A DNA stretch of 52,469 bases. Origin: an uncultured Taibaiella sp. (GTDB lineage Bacteria > Bacteroidota > Bacteroidia > Chitinophagales > Chitinophagaceae). The notes under the pieces were generated by a model. That model was not told the origin of the DNA. It did no database searches and saw nothing but the letters and a program-made list of their open reading frames with translations. Position numbers and translations under genes: made by a program. This document shows, piece after piece, positions 23,604 through 31,981 of the stretch; positions within the stretch are counted from its first letter, which is position 1, and every line of letters starts with the position of its first letter. The stretch is from the NCBI GenBank assembly GCA_937870855.1, contig CALMWT010000193.1, positions 1 through 52,469 on the forward strand, written 5' to 3'.

Positions 23604-24278
23604 ATGTTGCTCAAAATCTCCTTCGCGCTTCTTCTGATAGTGCTTCTTATCGTTTGCATCGTTGGTGCGCGAAACTTTACCCGTATGGATAAGGCCATGC
23701 GGGTGTTTTTCACTCTGATACTTATTGTATTTGTTACGGAAGCAATTTCATTTACGTTGTATGTACAAGGAATGTCGAGAAATACTCTGTCTCATATATT
23801 CAGCGGGGTAGAGCTTATTCTTGTAGGCGCTTATTTTTTTCACTGTCTGCCGCTCAGAAAAAAGCGCTTCTCTATAATTGTCTTTTCGTTGTTTGCTCTT
23901 GCATTGGCAATCGGCAACTATATTTTTTTTCAGGAAAAGCGGTACAACAGCAATATGCTTATGGCGGAAAGCTTTATTATTATTAGTATGGCATTGATAG
24001 TTTTTTTTAATTTTTTGAAGAACGATGATTTATCAGACATGGTGAATAACCCGCATTTCAGAATATGGGTTGGCTTATTGACTCTTTGGAGCAGCACTTT
24101 CTTTTTTTGGGCATTCCTCCTGTATTTGCAAAAACTTCATCCTACTTATCTGACATGGATTTACCTGATACAGGTAGCATTGAATATCTTGATCTATGGA
24201 TTGTTCGGTTACACTTTTTATAAATTGTCTAAGAAGAACAATAATCCTGCAATTGAAAAAGACATGACAACTAATTAA
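23604..24278 (+). CDS. Polytopic membrane protein of a two-component locus
   Basis: A 224-residue protein with about seven hydrophobic helices (roughly 4-20, 32-52, 65-80, 86-104, 117-136, 150-172, 180-205) and short charged loops (GARNFTRMDKAMR, LPLRKKRF). No catalytic motif or named family seen. It lies between the lipoprotein (3-base gap) and the histidine kinase (3-base gap), which itself has only one transmembrane helix. The simplest inference is that this protein is the membrane sensing module for the kinase, a split version of seven-helix sensor kinases. Confidence 0.65.
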   Translation: MLLKISFALLLIVLLIVCIVGARNFTRMDKAMRVFFTLILIVFVTEAISFTLYVQGMSRNTLSHIFSGVELILVGAYFFHCLPLRKKRFSIIVFSLFALALAIGNYIFFQEKRYNSNMLMAESFIIISMALIVFFNFLKNDDLSDMVNNPHFRIWVGLLTLWSSTFFFWAFLLYLQKLHPTYLTWIYLIQVALNILIYGLFGYTFYKLSKKNNNPAIEKDMTTN

Positions 24279-24281
24279 TCA

Positions 24282-25097
24282 ATGGAACTCCGTGATGTAT
24301 TCCTAACTTTTTTATTCGGGACATTGATACTCGTGATTTTTGCATTTGCTCTTATAACATTTTTAATACACTATAAACGCAAAAAACAGATTTTTCAAAA
24401 AGAAAAAATGACTATGGAACACCAATACCAAACCCAATTGCTACAAACCCGCCTCGAAGTGCAAGAGCAATCTTTCAAACATTTTTCAGAAGAGATACAC
24501 GATAACGTAGGACAGATACTTACACTTTGCAAACTGCAGCTACGACAACTGGAAAGCCATTGCAAAGATGAAAGCTTGCAGGAGTTGATAACCAACAGTA
24601 CTGACTTAATAGGGAAAGCGCTTACCGATTTGCGCAGCATCAGCCATACTATGAATGGGAATTTTGTAAACAGACTTGGCCTAAAAGAGGCGCTGGAAAA
24701 AGAGTTGAAATACATCTCGACCGGCAAACAAATAATGACAGAACTAACTGTAGCTGGCGAAATAATTCCAATAGACAAAGAAAAGGAACTGCTTATTTTT
24801 CGCATTGCACAAGAAGCCATTACCAATACATTAAAACACGCCGCGCCTTCGCTTATATCCGTAGCGTTTATTTACGAGCCTTCGGTGTTTACGATTAAGG
24901 TGATAGACAACGGAGCGGGCTTTGAAGCAGCAGCAGTACAAGCCAATCTTGGATTCAGCAATATGCAGACCCGCGCGCGGTTGCTCAATGGAAATATTAC
25001 TATTGATTCTGTAAAAGAAAAAGGAACCACCATCACACTTCAAATTCAATTACCGTTTGGAAATAACGCCACTTACGCGCATAGCCATAGCCGATGA
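24282..25097 (+). CDS. NarL/DesK-type sensor histidine kinase
   Basis: A 271-residue kinase with one N-terminal transmembrane helix (about 7-29), a linker coiled-coil, a HisKA_3 dimerisation domain with phospho-acceptor His73 in the motif EEIHDNVGQ, and a HATPase_c domain (N-box RIAQEAITNTLKHA with Asn182, G1 DNGAGF 209-214, LGFSNMQTRARLL). It lacks a periplasmic sensor domain; the neighbouring membrane protein probably supplies it. The 3' end overlaps the start of the response-regulator gene by 41 bases, so translation of the two is coupled. Confidence 0.93.
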   Translation: MELRDVFLTFLFGTLILVIFAFALITFLIHYKRKKQIFQKEKMTMEHQYQTQLLQTRLEVQEQSFKHFSEEIHDNVGQILTLCKLQLRQLESHCKDESLQELITNSTDLIGKALTDLRSISHTMNGNFVNRLGLKEALEKELKYISTGKQIMTELTVAGEIIPIDKEKELLIFRIAQEAITNTLKHAAPSLISVAFIYEPSVFTIKVIDNGAGFEAAAVQANLGFSNMQTRARLLNGNITIDSVKEKGTTITLQIQLPFGNNATYAHSHSR

Positions 25098-25707
25098 TCA
25101 TGCCATTCTCCGAAAAGGATTGCTGCAACTGTTTGAGAGTTTTGAAAACGTAGCGGTGATTGCCGAAGCAGGTAACGGACAGGAATTGATCGAAAAACTT
25201 TCACGCGCAAAAGAACTGCCCCATGTGGTGATCCTCGACATCAATATGCCGGTGATGAACGGTTACGAAACCGCTGCTAACATACGCGCAAAATGGAGCG
25301 ATATAAAAATGCTTGCGCTCTCGATGTACGACAGCGAAGAAAGCGTGATAAAAATGTTGCGGAGCGGTGCGAATGGCTATGTGCTGAAAGATGTTGACCC
25401 AAAAGATTTATACCAGGCCATACAACATTTAAGAACCAACGATTTTTATTATTCAGAATTGATAACAGGAAAGTTGCTACATAAAATGCAACAACCGCAA
25501 CATGAATCTCTGAAACTGACAGATAGGGAAAAGGAGTTTTTAGTGCATTGCTGCACAGAACTTACTTACCGCGAGATAGCCGAGAAAATGTTTCTAAGCC
25601 CGCGAACAGTAGATGGATATAGAGAAAGCTTGTTTGCAAAACTGAACATTAATAGCCGCGTAGGACTGGCGATCTATGCTATTAAGAACGGGTTGGTGAA
25701 ATTGTAA
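25057..25707 (+). CDS. NarL/FixJ-family response regulator
   Basis: A 216-residue transcription regulator: receiver domain (acidic pair Asp13/Asp14, phospho-acceptor Asp61 in VILDINMPVMNGYE, conserved Lys in YVLKDV) and a LuxR-type helix-turn-helix (LTDREKEFLVHCC to SPRTVDGYRESLFAKLNINS). No ATG precedes the receiver in frame, so I use the TTG at 25057, inside the kinase gene. Residues before the acidic pair are then of normal length (about 12). The partner is the preceding kinase; likely targets are the GGGTGTTTTT boxes in the same locus (inference). Confidence 0.92.
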   Translation: MEITPLTRIAIADDHAILRKGLLQLFESFENVAVIAEAGNGQELIEKLSRAKELPHVVILDINMPVMNGYETAANIRAKWSDIKMLALSMYDSEESVIKMLRSGANGYVLKDVDPKDLYQAIQHLRTNDFYYSELITGKLLHKMQQPQHESLKLTDREKEFLVHCCTELTYREIAEKMFLSPRTVDGYRESLFAKLNINSRVGLAIYAIKNGLVKL

Positions 25708-25766
25708 AGTACACAGGTCGCCATGTCTTTAAAAAGTATTGTTGCAGTGATCTTTGAGGTTGTGCC

Positions 25767-26102
25767 TTAGCCGCCCAAGTTTAAAGATTGAATGATGTTC
25801 TTAAGCGTTTTGTCATCTACATTTTCAAACGCTGACTTGTCATAGATGGTCAACAAATAAACTTCTTTGTTGTCGTTCATCACATAAGTGATTACTCGTC
25901 CACCGCCGCTTTTTCCTTTCCCTTTGCTTTTGATGGCAAGTCTGATTTTATAGGTGTCATTGCCTAGTGGTGTTCCTGTTTGCGGCTTGTTGGACAAAGT
26001 ATCGTTAAGGTCTGCCAATTCCTCTTTTAAGGATGGATATTTTGTGGAAAGTTTCTTTGCTTCTTTTTTGAATTTATCGGAAGGAATAACACTAAAGCTC
26101 AT
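25767..26102 (-). CDS. RelE/ParE-family toxin
   Basis: A 111-residue small basic protein of the RelE/ParE type II toxin fold: SDKFKKEAKKLSTKYPSLKE, then YKIRLAIKSKGKGKSGGGRV, ITYV and VYLLTIYDKSAFENV. It overlaps the upstream small gene by 11 bases, the usual antitoxin-toxin coupling. RelE members cleave mRNA on ribosomes and ParE members poison gyrase; the sequence alone does not decide, though the long Lys/Gly-rich loop resembles HigB/RelE-type homologues. Confidence 0.8.
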   Translation of the reverse strand: MSFSVIPSDKFKKEAKKLSTKYPSLKEELADLNDTLSNKPQTGTPLGNDTYKIRLAIKSKGKGKSGGGRVITYVMNDNKEVYLLTIYDKSAFENVDDKTLKNIIQSLNLGG

Positions 26103-26310
26103 TGAGAAAGTCGTTTAGTGTTTGTTTGTGTCCTTTTTGTTTTTTGAGAACAGCAACTTGGTCAAAAGCTTCTTTAAGGTCGGAGCGAAGTTCCAGTGCT
26201 TGCTCGTATTTTTTGAGCTTGTTGAGGACTTTTTCCCATTCAGTCAAAGGCAACTGAACCGCCTGGATATTGCCATTTATATCATTCACATATTGTATTG
26301 CAATTTTCAT
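26092..26310 (-). CDS. Antitoxin of the RelE/ParE-type pair
   Basis: A 72-residue acidic/helical protein (ITEWEK-like PLTEWEKVLNKLKKYEQALE, then LKEAFDQVAVLKKQKGHKQT) encoded just before and overlapping the toxin. The N-terminal beta-rich segment (IQYVNDINGNIQAVQLPL) resembles Phd/YefM-like or related DNA-binding antitoxin starts. A TAAATTTG box lies only a few bases before its ATG on the minus strand. It should neutralise the toxin and autoregulate the operon. Confidence 0.72.
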   Translation of the reverse strand: MKIAIQYVNDINGNIQAVQLPLTEWEKVLNKLKKYEQALELRSDLKEAFDQVAVLKKQKGHKQTLNDFLNEL

Positions 26311-26379
26311 GTCTCAAATTTACCGGATTTTTCCAGAAGAAAACTTATGACGACCCAGCCAACAAGAACCTTTGAATTA

Positions 26380-27477
26380 CTAAACGTTAAACCGAAAGTG
26401 CATCACATCGCCATCCTGCACTATGTACTCCTTGCCTTCTATTCTTAGTTTACCATTTTCACGACAAGCAGCTTCATTTTTATACGTGACGAAACCGTTG
26501 TAAGCAATTACCTCTGCTTTGATAAAACCTTTTTCAAAGTCTGTATGAATGACACTTGCCGCCTGTGGCGCTTTCCATCCGCGGTGAATAGTCCATGCGC
26601 GCACTTCCTGCACACCGGCAGTGAAATAAGTGATAAGATTTAAAAGCTTGTATGCCGCGCGGATCAAACGATTCAAACCTGGCTCGGTCAAACCGTATTC
26701 ACCAAGAAACAATTCTTTGTCTTCCGCATTTTCCATTTCAGAGATTTGCGCTTCGATCGAGTTGTTCATCACAATCACTTCTGCACCTTCTTCATGCGCC
26801 GCTTTCGTCAATGCTTCCGAATATTTATTACCAGTGTGAATGGCTGCTTCATCAATGTTGGCAACGTACAAAACAGGCTTTTCTGTGAGTAAAAAAAGAT
26901 CAGCAACCGCTTCACGGTCTTCGCCTTCCAATTGTAATCCACGAATATTTTTCCCTTGCGAAAGATGCTCCTGACAACGAACCAAAACATCATAAACACG
27001 TTTTGCTTTAGGGTCATTTTTAGAAATTTTCTCGTAGCGACTCATCTTTTTCTCGACGCTGTCAAGGTCTTTGAGTTGCAGCTCTGTGTCAATAATTTCT
27101 TTATCGGAAACAGGATTTATTTCGCCTTCTTCGCGCAAAATATTTTCATCTTCAAAGCATCGGATCACATGAACGATAGCATCCACCTCACGAATATTTG
27201 CAAGAAATTTGTTCCCCAATCCTTCCCCTTTACTGGCACCTTTTACAAGACCGGCAATGTCCACAAACTCGATAGTGGTAGGAACGGTTCGATTTGGCTG
27301 CACCAACTCTGCCAGCTTTTCGATTCGCTCATCCGGCACATCAACTTGCCCAACATTTGGTTCAATAGTACAGAAGCGATAGTTGGATGCTTGTGCTTTT
27401 GCACTATTGCTTACCGCATTGAAAAGTGTTGATTTACCTACATTGGGAAGTCCTACAATACCTACTTGCAAAGCCAC
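26380..27477 (-). CDS. ychF: Ribosome-binding ATPase YchF
   Basis: A 365-residue Obg-related P-loop NTPase (YchF/OLA1) that binds ribosomes and prefers ATP over GTP. Visible are G1 GLPNVGKS (8-15), FVDIAGLVKGASKGEGLGNK (G3 region), the G4 region with YVANIDE, and the C-terminal TGS domain (LITYFTAGVQEVRAWTIHRG ... YIVQDGDVMHFRFNV). Length and motifs are typical. It is a stand-alone housekeeping gene, with the toxin-antitoxin pair just downstream on the same strand. Confidence 0.96.
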   Translation of the reverse strand: MALQVGIVGLPNVGKSTLFNAVSNSAKAQASNYRFCTIEPNVGQVDVPDERIEKLAELVQPNRTVPTTIEFVDIAGLVKGASKGEGLGNKFLANIREVDAIVHVIRCFEDENILREEGEINPVSDKEIIDTELQLKDLDSVEKKMSRYEKISKNDPKAKRVYDVLVRCQEHLSQGKNIRGLQLEGEDREAVADLFLLTEKPVLYVANIDEAAIHTGNKYSEALTKAAHEEGAEVIVMNNSIEAQISEMENAEDKELFLGEYGLTEPGLNRLIRAAYKLLNLITYFTAGVQEVRAWTIHRGWKAPQAASVIHTDFEKGFIKAEVIAYNGFVTYKNEAACRENGKLRIEGKEYIVQDGDVMHFRFNV

Positions 27478-27576
27478 TTTTAAAATTTTGCGCGAAGATA
27501 AGTCTGAACCATGATTAAAGGATTAAAAGATTAACAGGAGAAGCAAGCCTTATCAATTTCGGTCATCCCATAAATC

Positions 27577-28317
27577 TTATGAAACCTGGTTTAGACTTAC
27601 CATTTTCTCGGCCATCATTTGCCTCACTTTCTCTTTCAACTCCGGAACATCTTTTAACGTTAGTCCTTCTACAGAAACAGGATGTAAAAACACCGCGCGA
27701 TTTCGACCCGGCCATAATTTCCACCAACCACTAAAATGCCATCGCTTCACCGTATCGGGAAATAATAAAGGGAGAACAGGTATTTGCGCATTAATAGCAA
27801 GCCGAAAAGCGCCATCGTAAAATGCTGTCATCGGCTCATCTGTTTCATTAAATCCACCTTCAGGAAAAACCGCTATGTGGCATTCGTTTCGTAGCTGCCG
27901 CCACATTAGCCTCATGCTTTTTGCTCTGCTTTCAGCGCTGCTTCGATCAACAAGAATAGCGAGTTGCTTATACACAAAACCAAATACGGGAATCTTCACC
28001 ATTTCCTTTTTTGCCAGCGTGCGAAAATATTCGGGAAGGGCTGCGTAAATGTTTACAGTATCGAGGTAGGAAACGTGGTTCGCAACGATCACAAACTTTT
28101 TATCCTTAGGAAAATGTCCGCGCACCCTGATGGGCATACCAATCAAAAACAACCAACCTCTCGCCCAATACTGAACTATTGCTGTAATAATTCTTCTGGC
28201 TTTTGGCGTATCGCTCGTTCCAATAATTAAAAAAACAGGAAAGGCAATAACAAGACTGGCAACAAAAGTTGCCAGTACAAACAAGGTATAAAAAGGTTGG
28301 AAAATTATTCTGATCAT
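27577..28317 (-). CDS. 1-acyl-sn-glycerol-3-phosphate acyltransferase (PlsC family)
   Basis: A 246-residue membrane-bound acyltransferase that adds the second acyl chain in phospholipid synthesis. The catalytic HX4D is NHVSYLD (His81/Asp86 from the chosen start); the substrate-binding motif is FPEGGFNET. An N-terminal hydrophobic region (about 5-35) anchors it. I chose the ATG at 28317, which overlaps the preceding gene's TGA as ATGA, a sign of translational coupling; nine further in-frame codons upstream lie inside that gene. Chain specificity cannot be read. Confidence 0.9.
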   Translation of the reverse strand: MIRIIFQPFYTLFVLATFVASLVIAFPVFLIIGTSDTPKARRIITAIVQYWARGWLFLIGMPIRVRGHFPKDKKFVIVANHVSYLDTVNIYAALPEYFRTLAKKEMVKIPVFGFVYKQLAILVDRSSAESRAKSMRLMWRQLRNECHIAVFPEGGFNETDEPMTAFYDGAFRLAINAQIPVLPLLFPDTVKRWHFSGWWKLWPGRNRAVFLHPVSVEGLTLKDVPELKEKVRQMMAEKMVSLNQVS

Positions 28318-28787
28318 GAACCTACACTCATGCCCGGAAACCACGGTCTGCCAATCAATTCACGAAACGGCCAAGGAATTGTAACGAAAATAACAATGAG
28401 CGCAATTAAAGTACACCAGAATATGCGCTTAAATCGTTTGCCATCGCTAATGTCTGATTTAGTTGCGCTGTAGGCTACATGAATAAGAATAAGTGCTATC
28501 AGCATACCGGCCAAATGCTCGATAGCCCAGAAGCGCTGATAAGTGTCGGCCATATTGAGCGCACCGCTTTTCAATACATCAAACCATCCGCGCAGATAGA
28601 ACAATGACAACCCAAGCAACAATTGAATATCGGCACAGATCATCATAAACAAAGCCATTTTCTTATCGGTTTTTGTAAACTCTCTTTTACCACTGATGCC
28701 ACTCATGCTGCGAATAAGTGCCAGCAACGCGAAAAGCAACACAAGCCACCGCATAAAATTGTGAAGATGTAATAGACCATTCTGCAT
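28314..28787 (-). CDS. Four-helix membrane protein (cytochrome b-like family)
   Basis: A 157-residue inner-membrane protein with four hydrophobic helices (about 12-28, 44-62, 85-105, 122-142). It has scattered His residues on helices (LHLHNFMRW near the start, IEHLAGM, ILIHVAYS) that could bind heme, as in small cytochrome b-like proteins of this phylum; this is a weak inference. It overlaps plsC by 4 bases and so forms an operon with it. Confidence 0.6.
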   Translation of the reverse strand: MQNGLLHLHNFMRWLVLLFALLALIRSMSGISGKREFTKTDKKMALFMMICADIQLLLGLSLFYLRGWFDVLKSGALNMADTYQRFWAIEHLAGMLIALILIHVAYSATKSDISDGKRFKRIFWCTLIALIVIFVTIPWPFRELIGRPWFPGMSVGS

Positions 28788-28846
28788 AGTAAAAAATGTT
28801 TTTGATGGCTAAAGGTAAAACAAAATGCTTCGATGTTTAAAGAGGT

Positions 28847-29424
28847 CTATAATTGATACATCACACTCAATAATGATTGAAATCCCGGTATTGCTTCATT
28901 GATAAATGATGAACCACCTGTAATTACCGAGACTGTGGTTCGCAAAGAAATATGCACCCGTTTTGCCACCGGATGGCGCATAAAATGGGTCAGACCAACG
29001 CCGCCATAAGCATTGATGCCTTCAAAGGCAGAGCTATGCGACCCGTAGTTGAATGTCCATGCAATGAAGTGTCGGAACTTTCTTTTATCAGAAGAAAGAG
29101 ACGACTGTAGGCTAAGAGAATAGTCAATAAACTGCTCGCGTACCGAATCAGGTAAAGAGCTCCAATCCCACAACGGATAAAGATTTCGAATTCCCATGGA
29201 AAAATGTAGCACGGAGACTTCAGCGGTAAACCATTTCTTCGCTTCATATCTGCAACTAAATCCTTTCTCTCAACCAAGGGTTGCTTCTGCTTAAATGGAG
29301 CAAAGCGCTCAATTGCCTCCATTGATTCCCAATAGCTGGCTCCCGTTGTCATTCCAACAAAAAGTTGTTGTGCGGAAGAAAGATTGGTAAACAAAAGCGC
29401 GGAGAAAATGAGTACATACTTCAT
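28847..29424 (-). pseudogene. Outer-membrane beta-barrel protein gene with a frameshift
   Basis: Two overlapping frames form one gene. The first (from the ATG at 29424, signal peptide MKYVLIFSALLFTNLSSAQ) reads well to QPLVE near 29271; the second continues EKGFSCRYEAKKWFTAEV, SVLHFSMGIRNLYPL and on to the stop at 28847. The break falls at a GAGAGA dinucleotide run (plus TCTCTC, 29266-29271); removing one GA restores a continuous barrel protein of about 190 residues. It may be a true pseudogene, a sequencing error or a slippage site. The product would be a small outer-membrane or periplasmic barrel of unknown role. Confidence 0.7.
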
Positions 29425-29472
29425 TTGGTAAATACTCACGCTAACATATAACTTACGTCTTTTATTATTTGG

Positions 29473-30528
29473 CTAAGACGGAACCAGTTTCACTGCTTTT
29501 TCTTTGGCTTCCTGCAACTCTTCCGTATCAGCCTGTGGCGCTTCCTGTTCCTGTTTTTTTTGAGGTACGAAAGCAAGGGTAACGGATGTGGCAAAATGAT
29601 CGGAACCGTTCTTTGGCATTCGTTTCATCTCCGCAAGCCGGAAATGATCGGAGCAGAAAATATAGTCGAGCGGAAAACGAAGCAGGCGATTGTGCGCAGA
29701 AAATGTCGCGTAAAATCCTCTTCCAATTCGGGGATCCAGCAAGCGGCTTGTTTTACGAAACAACTCTGTTGTGTGACTCCAGGCTACATCATTCAAATCG
29801 CCAAACACAATACAGGGGCACTTACATTCCTTCACTTTCAAAGCTACCTTCATCAACTCTTTATCTTTTGCAGTAGCGTACAAATTTTCGCCGGGCACCG
29901 GAGGCTCAGGATGCAAACCGAACAGCAATACTTTTTGTCCGTCTTTTAAAAGTATAGTCGCTTCAAGCGAAGGGATGTCTTCTTTTACCAAAAAATTGAT
30001 TTTCATATTATCCACTGGTAGCCTGCTATAAAACAACAACCCATAGGTGTTCTCCAAAGGTTGTTCAATGCAGTGCGGATAGTCCTTCTTCAACACTTCC
30101 ATGGCCTTACACCATTGCTTATTGGTTTCTACCAAAAACACTATGTCAGGGTTTTCTGCACGTATCTGTTCCAACATCCTTTCGTAATCCTCATTATCTT
30201 GAAGAACATTGGCGGTAAATACTTTCAATGTAGGAGCGGCGTTGTCAGGTGCGGCAGCCAGCATTTCTTTTTTGCAGAAAAGTGTGTAAGGATAGATTTT
30301 ATAAACGAGGTATATGGTTGCTACAATCAGTAATCCAAAACTTATGTATTCCGTTGCATTTTCAAGAGGAAAAGTAATCAGCCATGCAACTATCAACACA
30401 CTCGCCAGAAACAGCTTTTGAAGACGTGGATATTCCATTATCCGAAAAATCCAATAATCGTTCTTTGCGCGCGATATGAATACCGTGGCAAACATCAATA
30501 AACTTATAGAAGATAAAACGGCCGTCAT
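29473..30528 (-). CDS. Membrane-anchored endonuclease/exonuclease/phosphatase family protein
   Basis: A 351-residue protein: three N-terminal hydrophobic segments (about 5-20, 38-55, 62-82) then an EEP-fold domain from about 100 (LKVFTANVLQDNEDYERM, DIVFLVETNKQWC, GLHPEPPVPGEN, IVFGDLNDVAWSHTTELFRK, PLDYIFCSD, NGSDHFATSV). The motifs (Asn in TANV, Glu in VET, DLND, SDH) are those of the metal-dependent DNase I-like fold. The domain faces the periplasm or outside if the helices are arranged as usual. A charged Gln/Glu-rich C-terminal tail follows. Nucleic acid, lipid or phosphoester substrate is not determined. Confidence 0.85.
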   Translation of the reverse strand: MTAVLSSISLLMFATVFISRAKNDYWIFRIMEYPRLQKLFLASVLIVAWLITFPLENATEYISFGLLIVATIYLVYKIYPYTLFCKKEMLAAAPDNAAPTLKVFTANVLQDNEDYERMLEQIRAENPDIVFLVETNKQWCKAMEVLKKDYPHCIEQPLENTYGLLFYSRLPVDNMKINFLVKEDIPSLEATILLKDGQKVLLFGLHPEPPVPGENLYATAKDKELMKVALKVKECKCPCIVFGDLNDVAWSHTTELFRKTSRLLDPRIGRGFYATFSAHNRLLRFPLDYIFCSDHFRLAEMKRMPKNGSDHFATSVTLAFVPQKKQEQEAPQADTEELQEAKEKAVKLVPS

Positions 30529-30631
30529 AGCTATCTATATTACCAGCTATGCTAATAATAAAACTCTGCCATTCCTTAACCTTAAACTAATTGATAGCAA
30601 TACCAAGAATACTTGTCGCAAATGATCGGGA

Positions 30632-31831
30632 TCAATTTTCACTTAATGCACCTACACCTCTTAGCAGTCTTCTCCATCGTATGCCATCTTCGCCATAGCT
30701 AAGCCACACAAACCAGGCTTTACCGACAACGTGGTTTTCAGGAACGAAACCCCAAAAGCGGGAATCAAGCGAATTGTGGCGGTTGTCACCCATCATCCAG
30801 AAATAATCCATTTTGAAAGTGTAGCTGGATGAAGGCGCTCCGTTAATAATGAATTGACCATTGCGCTCTTGCAGATCGTTCTCTTCATACACGTCTATAA
30901 TACGGCGATAAAGAGCTATGTTTTGCGGAGTAAGTTGTACGGTTGTTCCTTTCTTTGGAATTACGAGCGGACCTAAATTATCTACGTTCCATTTGTAGTA
31001 AGCTGTGTCTTGTGGAAATGTCCATTCGCCGGGCTGTCCCACCATTCCTTTTGGCATTACACCTGGTATGAAACGAACTACTGAGGGTTGCTTTTGAACA
31101 ACAGGAACTGCCTGATTTTCTATATCCAATTCGTACTGATTTCCCGACATGTTTGTTACCTGCACATTATTGTCTTCAAGTAATTCCTGATTGAGCGGGC
31201 CGTTGGCAATGATCGTGTAATTTGTTTTTGCATGGGGAAATAAGGGCGCTTGCTGATCGTTGATAAAAACAATTCCATCGCGGATTTCTATTTTATCGCC
31301 CGGTACAGCCATGCAGCGCTTTATGTAATTATCTGTTTTATCTACCGGTCGTGTTTCTAATGTAAATCGGGAATGTATTTGCTCACGACCAGCCATACGC
31401 ATTGCCTGATAGTAATCCATTTCTGGTTGCTCCAGCATTATTGTATCTCCTTCGGGAAAGTTGAAAACCACAATATCATAACGCTCTACATCTCCGAAAC
31501 CCCAAAGACGTTTGTAATCCCACTTTACTGCTTCGCTATAAGATTTACCTCCTGTTACCGGCATTACATTGTGCACCAGCGGAACCGAAAGCGGTGTCAT
31601 GGGAATGCGTGGACCATAAGATACTTTGCTCACAAAAAGATAGTCATTCACCAATAAACTTCCCTCCATAGAACCTGTAGGAATGGTGTATGCTTCTATA
31701 AGAAAAGTACGGATGATTGTTGCTGCGACTATTGCAAAAACTGCTGCGTCCAACCATTCGCGCCAAGCAGGTTTTTTCGTTTTCGATTTTTTCTTTTCAG
31801 TGCTTTCTTTTCTCCAGAATGCAAGTCGCAT
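30632..31831 (-). CDS. lepB: Signal peptidase I
   Basis: A 399-residue inner-membrane serine-lysine peptidase that removes signal peptides. A basic N-terminus is followed by a transmembrane helix (about 29-46), the catalytic Ser54 motif IPTGSMEGSLLVND, the Lys171 motif YIKRCMAVPGDKIEIRDG, and box E MMGDNRHNSLDSRFWGFVP. A large insert between 180 and 345 is characteristic of Bacteroidota SPase I. It stands alone, upstream of a terminator on the same strand. All catalytic residues are present. Confidence 0.96.
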   Translation of the reverse strand: MRLAFWRKESTEKKKSKTKKPAWREWLDAAVFAIVAATIIRTFLIEAYTIPTGSMEGSLLVNDYLFVSKVSYGPRIPMTPLSVPLVHNVMPVTGGKSYSEAVKWDYKRLWGFGDVERYDIVVFNFPEGDTIMLEQPEMDYYQAMRMAGREQIHSRFTLETRPVDKTDNYIKRCMAVPGDKIEIRDGIVFINDQQAPLFPHAKTNYTIIANGPLNQELLEDNNVQVTNMSGNQYELDIENQAVPVVQKQPSVVRFIPGVMPKGMVGQPGEWTFPQDTAYYKWNVDNLGPLVIPKKGTTVQLTPQNIALYRRIIDVYEENDLQERNGQFIINGAPSSSYTFKMDYFWMMGDNRHNSLDSRFWGFVPENHVVGKAWFVWLSYGEDGIRWRRLLRGVGALSEN

Positions 31832-31933
31832 GAAGGCTATATTATGTGTTCGTAAAAGTAGTAATTAGAACTACAATAATTCTTAAGGATGTGCTAATAC
31901 TCCATTACGGTTAAAGTAGTAATTGAGGGAAGT

Positions 31934-31958
31934 AAAAAAGCCCTCTTTCGAAGGCTTT
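31934..31958 (-). terminator. Terminator after the TPR-protein gene
   Basis: On the minus strand AAAGCC (plus 31953-31958) pairs with GGCTTT (plus 31937-31942) with partial inner pairing, and T6 follows. Confidence 0.6.
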
Positions 31959-31981
31959 CACACTGTGTCGTTTCTCTTGAA

